From JBLEFH01 sp047345645 (GTDB lineage Bacteria > Pseudomonadota > Alphaproteobacteria > Rhodobacterales > Rhodobacteraceae): a DNA stretch of 64,000 nucleotides. The stretch lies in assembly GCA_047345645.1 (NCBI GenBank), contig JBLEFH010000001.1; one strand, 5' to 3'. Below, piece by piece: positions 45,618 through 54,337 of this stretch (position 1 is the first letter of the stretch; each line of letters begins with the position of its first letter). The position numbers and the translations under genes were made by a program. Under the pieces are notes generated by a model that worked only from the letters and a program-made list of their open reading frames with translations, had not been told where the DNA came from and made no database searches.

Positions 45618-46933
45618 AGCTGTCGATCCTTTTCTTTGGCAGGGGTCGTGTCGCTGGCCGCCTTGCGGGCCATGTCCTGCATTTTCTTGGGCGCGGCGAT
45701 GATGCCGCGTTCGCTGAAATCATCGTGGCGCGTCTCGATCCGTTTGAGATCATAGAGATAATTCACCATCATGCCGAGGCTTTGCTTCTGGCCGCGTGGG
45801 GAGGTGTCAGCGCCTGCGATCACGCGATGCGCCTCGGCGCCGTTGCCCAAATGGAATCGGGCCACCGGGTCGCGCGGGCGCTCGCGGGCATCTTTCGCGA
45901 GCAGCAGATAGCGCGCGGTCTGGGCTGAGAGGGGGGCCGTTTCGGCGCTCTCCAGAAGGCGGCGGGCAGGGGCTTCGCCCGCTTCGGCGCGTTCCTCCAG
46001 CCAGGCGCGCAGGCCGGGAATGGGGGAGAGGGTGACGAATTGCGTGAGGTTTGGCAACTCGCGCGCCAGTTCGGCGACGACATTCTTGATCAGCAGATTG
46101 CCGAAACTTATCCCGGCAAGCCCCGCTTGGCAGTTCGAGATGGAATAGAACACCGCCGTGTCGGCCTGATCGGGACGCAGGACGGCGCGGTCGTCGTCAA
46201 TCAGCGCCTGCACCGAATTCGGCAGTCCCTCGATCAGCGCAATTTCGACGAAGATTAGCGGCTCATCCGGCATGGCGGGGTGCATGAAGGCGTAGCAGCG
46301 CCGATCGGGCGGCAGCACGCGCCGTTGCAAGTCGTTGAAATCCTGAATTTCATGCACGGCTTCATATTGGATCAGCTTTTCCAGAAGCAGAGCCGGGCTG
46401 CGCCAGTCGATCCGCATGAGTTGAAGAAAGCCGCGATTGAACCAAGACCGCAGCAGATGCCGGAAGTCCGCATCGACGCGGGCGAAGGCGGGGTCGCGTT
46501 TGGTGAGCCGCAGCAGGTCGGCCCGCATGGCGACCAGCCGCACGGTGCCGCCGGGGGCCATGTTGAGACGGCGGAGCAGTTCCTGACGGGGCGGCTCGGC
46601 GGCGCGGGACAGGTCTTCGAGCGTGTCCGGGTCCTGCGCTTCGAGCCAACGCTGCGCGGCGGTCGCAAGCGCCTCGCCATGCGGGTCGAACCCGTCGCGC
46701 AGGCCCTCGAAAAACGCGAGCTTCCCCTCGTCCGCCATCGCGCCATAGCCGTCCAAAATCTCGGCGGCCAGCGTGATCATCCGCGTTTCGGAGTGCAGCC
46801 GCTGCAATTCGCGCGCCTTCTCGATCAACGCGGAGGGTTTCGGGGGCGCGGCCTCACCGCGCGCCCAAGGCCAGCTATGGTTGCCGACAAGTGTATTCAG
46901 CCGGTCATAGATTTGCGTCGTCAATGTCGTCAC
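45614..46933 (-). CDS. matA: Malonyl-CoA decarboxylase
   Basis: 439 residues with the MCD family features: helical N-terminal domain and catalytic C-terminal domain (MPDEPLIFVEIALIEGLPNSV, FYSISNCQAGLAGISFGNLLIKNVV, FVTLSPIPGLRAWL). It converts malonyl-CoA to acetyl-CoA and CO2. ATGA overlaps on both sides link it to dctM and matB. Confidence 0.95.
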   Translation of the reverse strand: MTTLTTQIYDRLNTLVGNHSWPWARGEAAPPKPSALIEKARELQRLHSETRMITLAAEILDGYGAMADEGKLAFFEGLRDGFDPHGEALATAAQRWLEAQDPDTLEDLSRAAEPPRQELLRRLNMAPGGTVRLVAMRADLLRLTKRDPAFARVDADFRHLLRSWFNRGFLQLMRIDWRSPALLLEKLIQYEAVHEIQDFNDLQRRVLPPDRRCYAFMHPAMPDEPLIFVEIALIEGLPNSVQALIDDDRAVLRPDQADTAVFYSISNCQAGLAGISFGNLLIKNVVAELARELPNLTQFVTLSPIPGLRAWLEERAEAGEAPARRLLESAETAPLSAQTARYLLLAKDARERPRDPVARFHLGNGAEAHRVIAGADTSPRGQKQSLGMMVNYLYDLKRIETRHDDFSERGIIAAPKKMQDMARKAASDTTPAKEKDRQL

Positions 46934-48246
46934 GGCGAGGGCCCCATCACCATGTCCGGCAGGAACAAGGCGATCTGCGGGAAGAGCGCGAGGAGCAGCA
47001 TCCCGAGCACCATCATTCCGACAAAAGGCAGCGAGCCCATGAGGATATCGCGCAAGGCGATCTGCGGCGCGATCCCGTTAATCACATAGAGGTTGAGCCC
47101 GACAGGGGGCGTGATCAGCCCGATTTCCATGTTGATCGTCAGGATCACGGCGAACCAGTAGGGGTCGAACCCCGCCGAGTCGAGAATGGGCATCAGGATC
47201 GGCGCGGACATCAGGATGATCGCCACCGGCGGCAGGAAGAAGCCCGCGACCAGCAGGAAGATGTTGATGACGATCAACAGCACCCAGCGATTGACTTCGA
47301 GCGCGGCGATTCCGCCCGCGACCGTTTGGGTGATGAACAGCGATGACAGGGCGAAGGCGAAGAGTTCCGCCGCGCCGATGATCAGCATAATCATCACCGC
47401 TTCGCGGATCGTGTCGCGGAAGATCGCGACCATCGGGCCCGCGCGCCACATCCGGTAGATGATCGCGACGAGCAGGATACAGATGAGCGCGCCGGTTCCG
47501 GCCGCTTCTGAAGGTGTCGCGACGCCGCCGTAAAGCACGAAGAGGATGGTCGCGACGATCATCAGGAAGGGCAGGACGCGCGGCAGGTTTTCGAGCCGCT
47601 CCGCCAGCGAATAGCGGCGGGTCACATCGCCAAGCGCGATCCCCTTGCGCCAGCAATCAAAGAGCGCCCAGGCCATGAAGAGCACCGTCAGCATCAGCCC
47701 CGGCATCAGCCCGGCGAGGAACAGGCGGCCGATGCTGGTCTCGGTCGAGATCCCGTAAACGATCATCGTCACTGAGGGCGGGATCAGGATGCCAAGTGTG
47801 CCGCCCGCCGCGATGGACCCGGCGGCGAGGCTGTCGGGATAGCCCCGTTTGGTCATTTCCGGGATGCCCATTTTGCCAATGGCCGCGCAGGTGGCGGGGC
47901 TGGAACCGGAAAGGGCGGCGAAGAGCGCACAGGCGCCGACATTGGACATGACCATCCCGCCCGGCACCCGGTAAAGCCAGCGGTCGAGCGCCTCATAGAG
48001 GTCTTTGCCCGCTGGCGAACTGGCGACCGCCGCGCCCATCAGGATGAACATCGGCACGGACACCATGCCGAAATTGGCCAGCCCCGCGAAGAAGGTTTCC
48101 GAGACACCGGCGATGGCGGAGAACCCTTCGGACAGGACCAGCGCAGCGATGGCGACAAAGCCGAGCGAGAAGGCAATCGGGGTGCCCGCGGCCAGCAAAA
48201 CCAGCATGGAGACGAGGACGGCGAGGCCCGCAATGGATGGCGACAT
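46930..48246 (-). CDS. dctM: TRAP transporter large permease (DctM), malonate-type
   Basis: 438 residues, about 12 hydrophobic segments, with the DctM core (GMVSVPMFILMGAAVASSPAGKDLYEAL, AGSIAAGGTLGILIPPSVTMIVYG, FLPPVAIILMSAPILMPILDSAGFDPYWF). With DctP and DctQ it imports a dicarboxylate using the Na+ gradient, which could be sustained by Na+-NQR. It shares one base with dctQ. Confidence 0.95.
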   Translation of the reverse strand: MSPSIAGLAVLVSMLVLLAAGTPIAFSLGFVAIAALVLSEGFSAIAGVSETFFAGLANFGMVSVPMFILMGAAVASSPAGKDLYEALDRWLYRVPGGMVMSNVGACALFAALSGSSPATCAAIGKMGIPEMTKRGYPDSLAAGSIAAGGTLGILIPPSVTMIVYGISTETSIGRLFLAGLMPGLMLTVLFMAWALFDCWRKGIALGDVTRRYSLAERLENLPRVLPFLMIVATILFVLYGGVATPSEAAGTGALICILLVAIIYRMWRAGPMVAIFRDTIREAVMIMLIIGAAELFAFALSSLFITQTVAGGIAALEVNRWVLLIVINIFLLVAGFFLPPVAIILMSAPILMPILDSAGFDPYWFAVILTINMEIGLITPPVGLNLYVINGIAPQIALRDILMGSLPFVGMMVLGMLLLALFPQIALFLPDMVMGPSP

Positions 48247-48746
48247 CAGGCGGTCTCCTCTTCAGTAATGCCGAGAACGGCCATGGCGAGTTGGGCCAGC
48301 AATTGCAGCAGCATCAGCCCCATGGCGAAGGGGATCGGCCAGAACGGAATCCAGAGCGGCAGCGCCCAGATCGTGTCTGTCGTCCAGCCGCGCGTCGCCG
48401 CCTCAAAGAGAAAATGTGCGCCCGACCACGCCATCGCGCCGACAAAGCCGATGGAGGCGAGGGTCGAGATCACCGCCAGCACCCGGCGCATCCCCGGACC
48501 GGAGGCCTCGACGAGCAGATCCACCCCCACATGTCCCTTGAGGGCCAGCACATAGGGCGAGCCGAGCATCATCGCCGCCGTGGTCGCGTAAATCACGAAT
48601 TCAGTCTGCCACACGGTCGACGCGCCGAGAAAATAGCGCACCACGACCATTTGCGTGACCACAACAACTGCGGCCACCAAGAGCAGCATGGCCAGAACGC
48701 CGCTGATCCGTGCCAGCATGTCGAGAAAGCGGAGAAAGCCGCGCAT
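48246..48746 (-). CDS. dctQ: TRAP transporter small permease (DctQ)
   Basis: 166 residues with four membrane helices, typical of DctQ (MLLLVAAVVVVTQMVVVRYFLGASTVWQTEFVIYATTAAMMLGSPYVLALKGHVGVDLLVE). It scaffolds DctM. A 62-bp gap with a hairpin precedes it. Confidence 0.93.
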   Translation of the reverse strand: MRGFLRFLDMLARISGVLAMLLLVAAVVVVTQMVVVRYFLGASTVWQTEFVIYATTAAMMLGSPYVLALKGHVGVDLLVEASGPGMRRVLAVISTLASIGFVGAMAWSGAHFLFEAATRGWTTDTIWALPLWIPFWPIPFAMGLMLLQLLAQLAMAVLGITEEETA

Positions 48747-48775
48747 CGCCCAAGCCCCCTAAAATATGGTGAGTG

Positions 48776-48797
48776 GGGTGGGCTGACGCGCCCACCC
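48776..48797 (-). promoter_or_regulatory. Intergenic hairpin between dctP and dctQ
   Basis: Perfect 8-bp stem GGGTGGGC/GCCCACCC with a 6-base loop. It has no T-run, so it probably protects dctP mRNA or partly attenuates, raising binding protein over permease, as is common in TRAP operons. Confidence 0.6.
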
Positions 48798-48808
48798 GGT
48801 TAGATGGG

Positions 48809-49792
48809 TTATTCGACCGCCAGAGCCTGATCGATCAGCTCCTGACCGCCCTCAACCTCTTCGGAAAACACCTTGTAGGAGGTCTCCTGCGCAATCGCGA
48901 GCCAGGCGTCGTAATCCTCCTTGCTCATCTCGACCACCTCGATACCAGCTTCGGTGAAGGCATCGACCATCTTGCTGTCGAGCCCGGCGGCCTGCTCGGA
49001 GAACCACTCTTCGGCGCGCTGGCCTGCATCCATCAGGGCCTGCTGTTGCTCCTCGCTGAGTCGGTCATAAACGCGTTTCGACACGATCACCGGCTCATAC
49101 ATGAACCAGAGCGCGTTTTCGCCCGGCGCGGTCAGACATTCGGCCTGCTCAAACAGGCGATAGCTGACCATCGAGCCGGACGAGGTGTTGGCCGCGTCGA
49201 GAACGCCGGTCTGCATCCCTGTGTAAATTTCCGAGGACGGCATGGACGAGATCGACGCGCCTGCCCCCACCAGCATTTGCTCAAAGGCCGGACCCGCCGC
49301 GCGCGTCACCTGACCCGAAATCGTGTCCGGCGCGGTGATGCAGTTGGTCTTGCTCACAAAACCGCCCGAGAGCCACGCATCGGCAATCACCAGCGCGCCG
49401 TTTTCCTCGATGAGCTGATGGATCGAGTCCATGAACGGCGAGTCGTTGAGCCGCAGCGCGCGCTCATGGTTCTGCACCAGCCCCGGCATCAGCGTCACGC
49501 TGAATTGCGGCACGCGGCCCGCTGCGTAATCGAGCGGGAAGGACGTCATATCAAGCTGCCCGCTGGTCACGGCGCTCCACTGTTCGCGCGCTTTATAAAG
49601 CGACTCTCCCGGATAGACGCGGATTTCGAGGCCGACATCGGCATTCGCCACATCCTGCGCAATCATCTGCACCATTTCGTCGCGCGCATCGCCCTTGCCG
49701 CCCGGAAACTGGTGGCTGGCCTTGAGCACTTGCGCGCCCGCCGTCAGCGGCAACGCAGCCGCGATAATCGCGGCGGTCATGATCTTTTGCAT
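48809..49792 (-). CDS. dctP: TRAP transporter solute-binding protein (DctP), malonate-type
   Basis: 327 residues with a signal peptide (about 1-20, LPLTAGA). DctP fold marks: ASHQFPGGKGDARDEMVQMIAQDV, RVYPGESLYKAREQWSAVTSGQLDMTSFPLDY, and RVYDRLSEEQQQALMDAGQRAEEW. Malonate as ligand is inferred from matAB. A GGGAGGA site precedes the ATG. It leads the operon, divergent from the regulator gene. Confidence 0.93.
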   Translation of the reverse strand: MQKIMTAAIIAAALPLTAGAQVLKASHQFPGGKGDARDEMVQMIAQDVANADVGLEIRVYPGESLYKAREQWSAVTSGQLDMTSFPLDYAAGRVPQFSVTLMPGLVQNHERALRLNDSPFMDSIHQLIEENGALVIADAWLSGGFVSKTNCITAPDTISGQVTRAAGPAFEQMLVGAGASISSMPSSEIYTGMQTGVLDAANTSSGSMVSYRLFEQAECLTAPGENALWFMYEPVIVSKRVYDRLSEEQQQALMDAGQRAEEWFSEQAAGLDSKMVDAFTEAGIEVVEMSKEDYDAWLAIAQETSYKVFSEEVEGGQELIDQALAVE

Positions 49793-49882
49793 AGTTTTTC
49801 CTCCCTATCGGCAGTTTTGCCGGTCTGCGGCGTCTCTGCGCCGCTCTTTTCAGGTTTCCCTTACGTCATACTGACTCGACTT

Positions 49883-49917
49883 TTATGTATACACAAGGAA
49901 TAATTGTGGACACATAA
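49883..49917. promoter_or_regulatory. Putative GntR (MatR-type) operator
   Basis: Two inverted 14-mers, TTATGTATACACAA and TTGTGGACACATAA, match at 12 of 14 positions and flank a 7-bp centre in the dctP/regulator gap. Each contains a TGTATACA/TGGACACA core like the FadR/FCD-GntR consensus. Confidence 0.7.
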
Positions 49918-49932
49918 TTAAGGAATAAATCC

Positions 49933-50580
49933 ATGGGCAGTGCGGCCGATCAGATCACGGAGACGCTGGAAACGGAGATTGTGGAGGGGCGCTTGCCCCC
50001 CGGCACCCGGCTCGAAGAGCTTGTTCTTGCGAAACGTTTTGGCCTCTCGCGCACCCCGGTCCGCGAGGCGCTGCAACGGCTCTCCGCAACGGGTCTGGTG
50101 GAGTTGAAACCGCGCCGCGGGACGCAGGTCCTGAACCCCTCCATCGGGCGGATCGTCGAAATGTTCGAGGTGATGGCGGAACTCGAGGCCGCCTGCGCCC
50201 GCCTTTGCGCCCGCCGTGTGACGCCCGATCTCGTGGCGACTCTGAAAGAATGGCTTGTGAGGTGCGACACCGCGCAAGATGCGGGCGATGTCTCCGCCTA
50301 TTACGCCGCCAATCGCGGCTTCCACGGCGCGATCTATGCGGGGTCGGGCAACCAGTTCCTCCGCGAACAGGCCGAGCTTTTGCACCTGCAACTCAGCCCG
50401 TTCCGCCGCATCCAGCTCCGCATGCCGCGCCGGATGGACCAGTCGCTGAACGAACACGCCCAAATCGTCGCCGCTATTGAGTCCGGCGACGAGGCCGAAG
50501 CTGACGCCGTCCTGCGCGCGCATATCCTGATTCAAGGGCAGCGGTTTTCAGATTTCCTGGCGCTTTATCGCCCAGAATAA
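49933..50580 (+). CDS. GntR/FCD regulator of the malonate operon
   Basis: 215 residues: N-terminal winged HTH (GTRLEELVLAKRFGLSRTPVREALQRLSATGLVELKPRRG) and all-helical FCD ligand domain (EVMAELEAACARLCARR, LNEHAQIVAAIESGDEAEADAVLRAHI) with His residues for a metal. Divergent from dctP; likely MatR-like repressor responding to malonate, by context. An AAGGAA site precedes the ATG. Confidence 0.9.
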   Translation: MGSAADQITETLETEIVEGRLPPGTRLEELVLAKRFGLSRTPVREALQRLSATGLVELKPRRGTQVLNPSIGRIVEMFEVMAELEAACARLCARRVTPDLVATLKEWLVRCDTAQDAGDVSAYYAANRGFHGAIYAGSGNQFLREQAELLHLQLSPFRRIQLRMPRRMDQSLNEHAQIVAAIESGDEAEADAVLRAHILIQGQRFSDFLALYRPE

Positions 50581-50582
50581 CA

Positions 50583-50621
50583 CGCGCCGCAGGCAGGGTC
50601 GCGGCGCGGTTTGGTCCTTTA
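50583..50621 (+). terminator. Probable terminator after the GntR gene
   Basis: Perfect 8-bp inverted repeat CGCGCCGC/GCGGCGCG with a 10-base loop, then GTTTGGTCCTTT. The T-tract is weak. Confidence 0.5.
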
Positions 50622-50644
50622 AACGATGGTCGCTTTTAGCCCGA

Positions 50645-51679
50645 TCAGACCGGCACCAACGCCCAGTAATCGAGATCCAGCAGAACCTCGGGCAGATATT
50701 TCCCATCCTCACCCTTCAGCTTGCCGACCTCGCCGCCATGTTTCATCGCAACGAGGCGCAGGCGGAGGGCGCCGACGCCGGGGGCATGGGTTTCCGTCTT
50801 GTCCAGCACTTCGGTCCAGGCGCGCACGGTGTCGCCGGAGAAGCAAGGGTTGGCGTGACTGCCCGCGTTGATCCCCGCGATCATCTGCGCATTGGCGAGA
50901 CCGTTGAAGGACAGCGCCCGCGCCAGCGAAATCACGTGACCGCCATAGATCAGGCGCTTGCCGTCCTCGCGGTTGGTGGCGTCGAAATGCACCTTGGCGG
51001 TGTTTTGCCAGAGGCGGGTGGCGAGCATGTGCTCCGCTTCCTCGATGGTCACGCCGTCCACATGGTCGATGATCTCGCCGATCTCGTAATCGCCCCAGCG
51101 ATGCGGCTCGCCCGCGGCGGTGAAATCGTAGTCGGTGAAATCGAGCCCCTCGGGGATCGCAAGATCGCTGACCCCAAGCGCCGGTTTCAGATCCGGGATC
51201 ACCGTCTCCGGGGTGGGCGCGTCCATGTCTTTCTTGCGCACCATCACCCAGCGGCAATAGTCCATCACCACCTCGCCGCGTTGGTTCGTGCCCGTCGAGC
51301 GGACCCAGACCACGCCGGATTTGCCGTTGGAATTCTGTTTAAGGCCAATCACTTCGGATTTGGTCGAGAGCGTGTCGCCGGGATAGACGGGCTTCAGGAA
51401 CCGCCCTTCTGCATAGCCCAGATTGGCCACCGCGTTGAGTGAGACATCCGGCACGGTTTTGCCGAAAACGAGGTGGAAGGCGGCGAGATCGTCAATCGGG
51501 CTTTCCGGCAGACCCGATGCCCGCGCGAATTCATCCGAGGAATAGAGCGCATGGCGGGCCGGGTAGAGCGCGTGATAAAGCGCCCGCTCGCCGCCCGAAA
51601 CGGTGCGCGGCACGGCGTGGTTGATGACTTGCCCGACGGTATAATCTTCGAAAAAATGCCCCGCGAATGTCTTGCTCAT
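50645..51679 (-). CDS. mch: Mesaconyl-CoA hydratase (MaoC family)
   Basis: 344 residues, the length of Rhodobacter Mch. Two hot-dog/MaoC-like halves (HFFEDYTVGQVINHAVPRTVS..., and DYEIGEIIDHVDGVTIEEAEHMLATRLWQNTAKVHFD). It hydrates mesaconyl-C1-CoA to beta-methylmalyl-CoA in the ethylmalonyl-CoA pathway, linking acetyl-CoA, and so MatA output and PHB breakdown, to central metabolism. ATGA overlap with the DUF1737 gene. Confidence 0.9.
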   Translation of the reverse strand: MSKTFAGHFFEDYTVGQVINHAVPRTVSGGERALYHALYPARHALYSSDEFARASGLPESPIDDLAAFHLVFGKTVPDVSLNAVANLGYAEGRFLKPVYPGDTLSTKSEVIGLKQNSNGKSGVVWVRSTGTNQRGEVVMDYCRWVMVRKKDMDAPTPETVIPDLKPALGVSDLAIPEGLDFTDYDFTAAGEPHRWGDYEIGEIIDHVDGVTIEEAEHMLATRLWQNTAKVHFDATNREDGKRLIYGGHVISLARALSFNGLANAQMIAGINAGSHANPCFSGDTVRAWTEVLDKTETHAPGVGALRLRLVAMKHGGEVGKLKGEDGKYLPEVLLDLDYWALVPV

Positions 51680-51882
51680 AGCTGCCCCAGCTTCATTTCG
51701 GGATCGTAGTCCACGCCCGGCGCTTCCTTGATCACCGCCTGCGCGCAGCGCATTTTGCCGCTGGCGGGGTCGTGGACATAGCGCGGCTCGCCGTAAAGCT
51801 GCCAGCCTTTGGAGAGCGCTTCGGTCACGCGGTGGCAGAAGCGGGACGTGTCGTCCTCGGTGATGAAACGGTAAGCTTGCAT
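51676..51882 (-). CDS. DUF1737 small protein
   Basis: 68 residues. MQAYRFITEDDTSRFCHRVTEALSKGWQLYGEPRYVHD matches the short DUF1737 fold (aromatic, ends with a basic turn before a Cys-containing strand). Function unknown. It lies between nnrU and mch with overlaps or a 4-bp gap, so is part of that operon. Confidence 0.85.
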   Translation of the reverse strand: MQAYRFITEDDTSRFCHRVTEALSKGWQLYGEPRYVHDPASGKMRCAQAVIKEAPGVDYDPEMKLGQL

Positions 51883-51886
51883 GGCG

Positions 51887-52450
51887 TTATCCCGGAAATG
51901 GTGAGGGGCCGATCAGGCCGTGAATAAGGGTGATCACGCCGAACACGGCGACGGTGATCCCGGCGAGGATAAAGTCTTTCTTGATGGGGCCGGGGGCAGG
52001 GCGCGTCCACGGGCCTTCGGCGCGGTTGATGAGAATGATCTCCACAATCGCCCAAAGGCCAAGCCCGCCGAAAAGGAGCAGCGACGGGCTGTCGCCGTTC
52101 ACCAGAAGATGCGCGATCGCCCAGACGATGACGCTGATCAGCATCGGGTGGCGCAGGCGGGTGCCGAGCCAGCCGGTCGAATGGCTCATCCCGACGAGCA
52201 GAACCGCGATGATCATCAGCGAGTTGTTCACATGCCAGGCCCAGGAGGGCAGCGACCAAAGCGGGCTGCCGAGCGCGCCGCGATAGCCGAAGACCATCAG
52301 CAGAACCGAGAGGATCAGGAGCGCGGTGACGAGGCCTTTCCACGGCCCTTCGCCGCACTTGCGGATGAACCCGGCGCGCAGGTCTGGCGAGAGACGCTTG
52401 GCGAAATGGGCGGCGCTCCAGAGCAGAAGGCCGAGGAAAATCAGGAGCAT
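51887..52450 (-). CDS. NnrU-family membrane protein
   Basis: 187 residues, about five membrane helices. NnrU/isoprenylcysteine-methyltransferase-like stretch HSTGWLGTRLRHPMLISVIVWAIAHLLVNGD is present. Members are linked to denitrification in some species; no denitrification gene is here. It starts on the base right after the stop of the lyase gene. Confidence 0.88.
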   Translation of the reverse strand: MLLIFLGLLLWSAAHFAKRLSPDLRAGFIRKCGEGPWKGLVTALLILSVLLMVFGYRGALGSPLWSLPSWAWHVNNSLMIIAVLLVGMSHSTGWLGTRLRHPMLISVIVWAIAHLLVNGDSPSLLLFGGLGLWAIVEIILINRAEGPWTRPAPGPIKKDFILAGITVAVFGVITLIHGLIGPSPFPG

Positions 52451-53320
52451 TTAGCCCTCCATCGCCTTGATCGCGTCATCCATGGCAATCAGGCGCTTGG
52501 CGTTCTCGACATGGAGGTTCTCCACGATCTTGCCATTGTAGACGGCGACCGCCTCACCCTTTTCCATCGATTCCTCAAAGGCTTTGGTCATTTCGCGCGC
52601 CTCAATAATCGCCTCTTCCGAGGGGGCAAAGACGCGGTTGGTGATGTCCAATTGCGCCGGGTGGATCAGCGTTTTGCCGTCAAAGCCCATCTCGCGGCCC
52701 TGCACACATTCACGCTCCAGCCCTTCGTCATCCTTGAACGCATTATAAACCCCGTCGATCACCGGCAGGCCATGGGCGCGGCCCGCGAGCAGACAGAGTG
52801 AAAGCGAGGTCGCGACTGGCGCGCGGTCGTCGGTAAACTCGCAGCGCAGCTCTTTCACCAGATCATTCGTGCCCATCACGAGCCCGCCCATTCGGTCCGC
52901 CGCGGCGATATTCTGCGCGTTGATGATACCGAGCGGCGTTTCCATCATCGCCCAGATTTTCGTTTTCTCAGGCGCGTCGAACTCCCGAAGCTTGCGGGCC
53001 AGCTCGGCGATCTCCGCGCCCGTGTTGACCTTGGGGACCAAAATCCCGTCCGGCCCGACGCGGCAGGCCATTTTCAGATCTTCCATGCCCCATTCCGTCT
53101 CCAGACCGTTGATCCGGATCAGAATTTCGCGGACGCCATAGCCGCCCTCACGCACCGCTTCGGCGACGAGTTCGCGCGCGGCGGTCTTCTCGCTCGGGGC
53201 AACGGCGTCTTCGAGATCGAGGATCAGCGCATCGGCGGCGAGGCCGCGGGCCTTTTCCAGCGCGCGGGACTTGGAGCCCGGCATATAAAGAACAGAACGG
53301 CGGGGACGGTATTGAGTCAT
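52451..53320 (-). CDS. CitE-like CoA ester lyase / malyl-CoA thioesterase
   Basis: 289 residues, TIM-barrel CitE/HpcH family. RSVLYMPGSKSRALEKARGLAADALILDLEDAVAPSEK, RINGLETEWGMEDL and GVYNAFKDDEGL with METPLGIINAQNIAA carry the Mg2+ and CoA-binding residues. Length and sequence fit Rhodobacter Mcl2, the (3S)-malyl-CoA thioesterase, better than the longer Mcl1 lyase; citramalyl-CoA lyase is an alternative. Head of the operon with nnrU, DUF1737 and mch. Confidence 0.82.
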   Translation of the reverse strand: MTQYRPRRSVLYMPGSKSRALEKARGLAADALILDLEDAVAPSEKTAARELVAEAVREGGYGVREILIRINGLETEWGMEDLKMACRVGPDGILVPKVNTGAEIAELARKLREFDAPEKTKIWAMMETPLGIINAQNIAAADRMGGLVMGTNDLVKELRCEFTDDRAPVATSLSLCLLAGRAHGLPVIDGVYNAFKDDEGLERECVQGREMGFDGKTLIHPAQLDITNRVFAPSEEAIIEAREMTKAFEESMEKGEAVAVYNGKIVENLHVENAKRLIAMDDAIKAMEG

Positions 53321-53460
53321 GGGCTCCTCCTGGCTGCGCTCAAGCTAGAACATATTGCATTGCAAAAAACAAGATTGCGCAAAACCGACGTTACGCGAAC
53401 GAAAAAGACGGCACCGCAGCGCCGCCTTCCTCTCGGGTTTTCACGATTTTCGCTGTGAAA

Positions 53461-54132
53461 TCAGCCCTTCCGGCGGCGATAAGCGCCACCGGCGATCAGA
53501 GCGATCCCGCCCAAAAGCAGCGGCGCTGCGCCCGGAAGCGGCACCGGCGCGATCTCGGTATAGTCGTAAACGATATCGAGCGTCCCGCTGGCCGAGGTCT
53601 GGAATTCCGAAATGAGGTTGCCGCTGCCCGAGGCTTGCGACTCGCCCGCGGCGGACAGGATGATGTCGATATTCCCCGTCCCGAGGAATTCCGCCAGATC
53701 ATCGCCGGTCAGCGTCGCCGTCGCGGTTTCGCTGCCGGACACGCGGTCCGTCTCGAACCCCGATGTGCCTGCGAAATCCAGCGTGCCGTCATAGGCCGAC
53801 AGCTCCGCACTCTCGCTCACCAGCGGCACCACGCGGGCAATATCGCCCAGGGAGTCGGTCTGCGCCGAAATCAGCGCCGACAGGTCCACCGTGACTGTCG
53901 AGGGCGCCGTATCCTGACTTTCCGCCTTGGCCTTGCCGTTGACGCTGCCCGTCAAGGTCAGCGTCGCGCTGTTCAATTCCCCAAGCGCTGTATCGAATTG
54001 GGGAACAGAGAGTGTCTCCGACCAATCCGTCGTTCGCAGGTCAATGCTGTCACTGTAGCTCAAGGTCGCCGCCTGGCTCAGAGTAGCCGTCAGCCCGAGG
54101 GCTACTGCGCTCATAATGATAGTTTTTTCCAT
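53461..54132 (-). CDS. Exported VPLPA-CTERM sorted protein (choice-of-anchor E-like)
   Basis: 223 residues. Signal peptide at 1-21 (ending SQAATL). The body is a Ser/Thr/Ala-rich beta domain. The C-terminus is VPLPGAAPLLLGGIALIAGGAYRRRKG, i.e. a VPLPG motif, a membrane helix and a basic cluster, the layout of VPLPA-CTERM/PEP-CTERM exosortase substrates found in Rhodobacterales. It would be anchored or released after cleavage by an exosortase encoded elsewhere. It stands alone; upstream sequence (54133-54337) is AT-rich. Confidence 0.9.
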   Translation of the reverse strand: MEKTIIMSAVALGLTATLSQAATLSYSDSIDLRTTDWSETLSVPQFDTALGELNSATLTLTGSVNGKAKAESQDTAPSTVTVDLSALISAQTDSLGDIARVVPLVSESAELSAYDGTLDFAGTSGFETDRVSGSETATATLTGDDLAEFLGTGNIDIILSAAGESQASGSGNLISEFQTSASGTLDIVYDYTEIAPVPLPGAAPLLLGGIALIAGGAYRRRKG

Positions 54133-54337
54133 ATCTCACTCCACATTAGCGTAGAGCAACCTCGTTAGGGATGGTTAACAAAAGGTTACCATCCAAACCG
54201 GTTTCGTAGCGAAATTGAACTTTTTTATTAACATGGGTTAGTGACGTTACGGCGCTTCAAAAGCTGAACACCCTTTGACGCAAGCGCGAAAGGCGCGTAT
54301 CACCTCCCGCGATGCTAATGCACTTCAGGAGGAGCCA

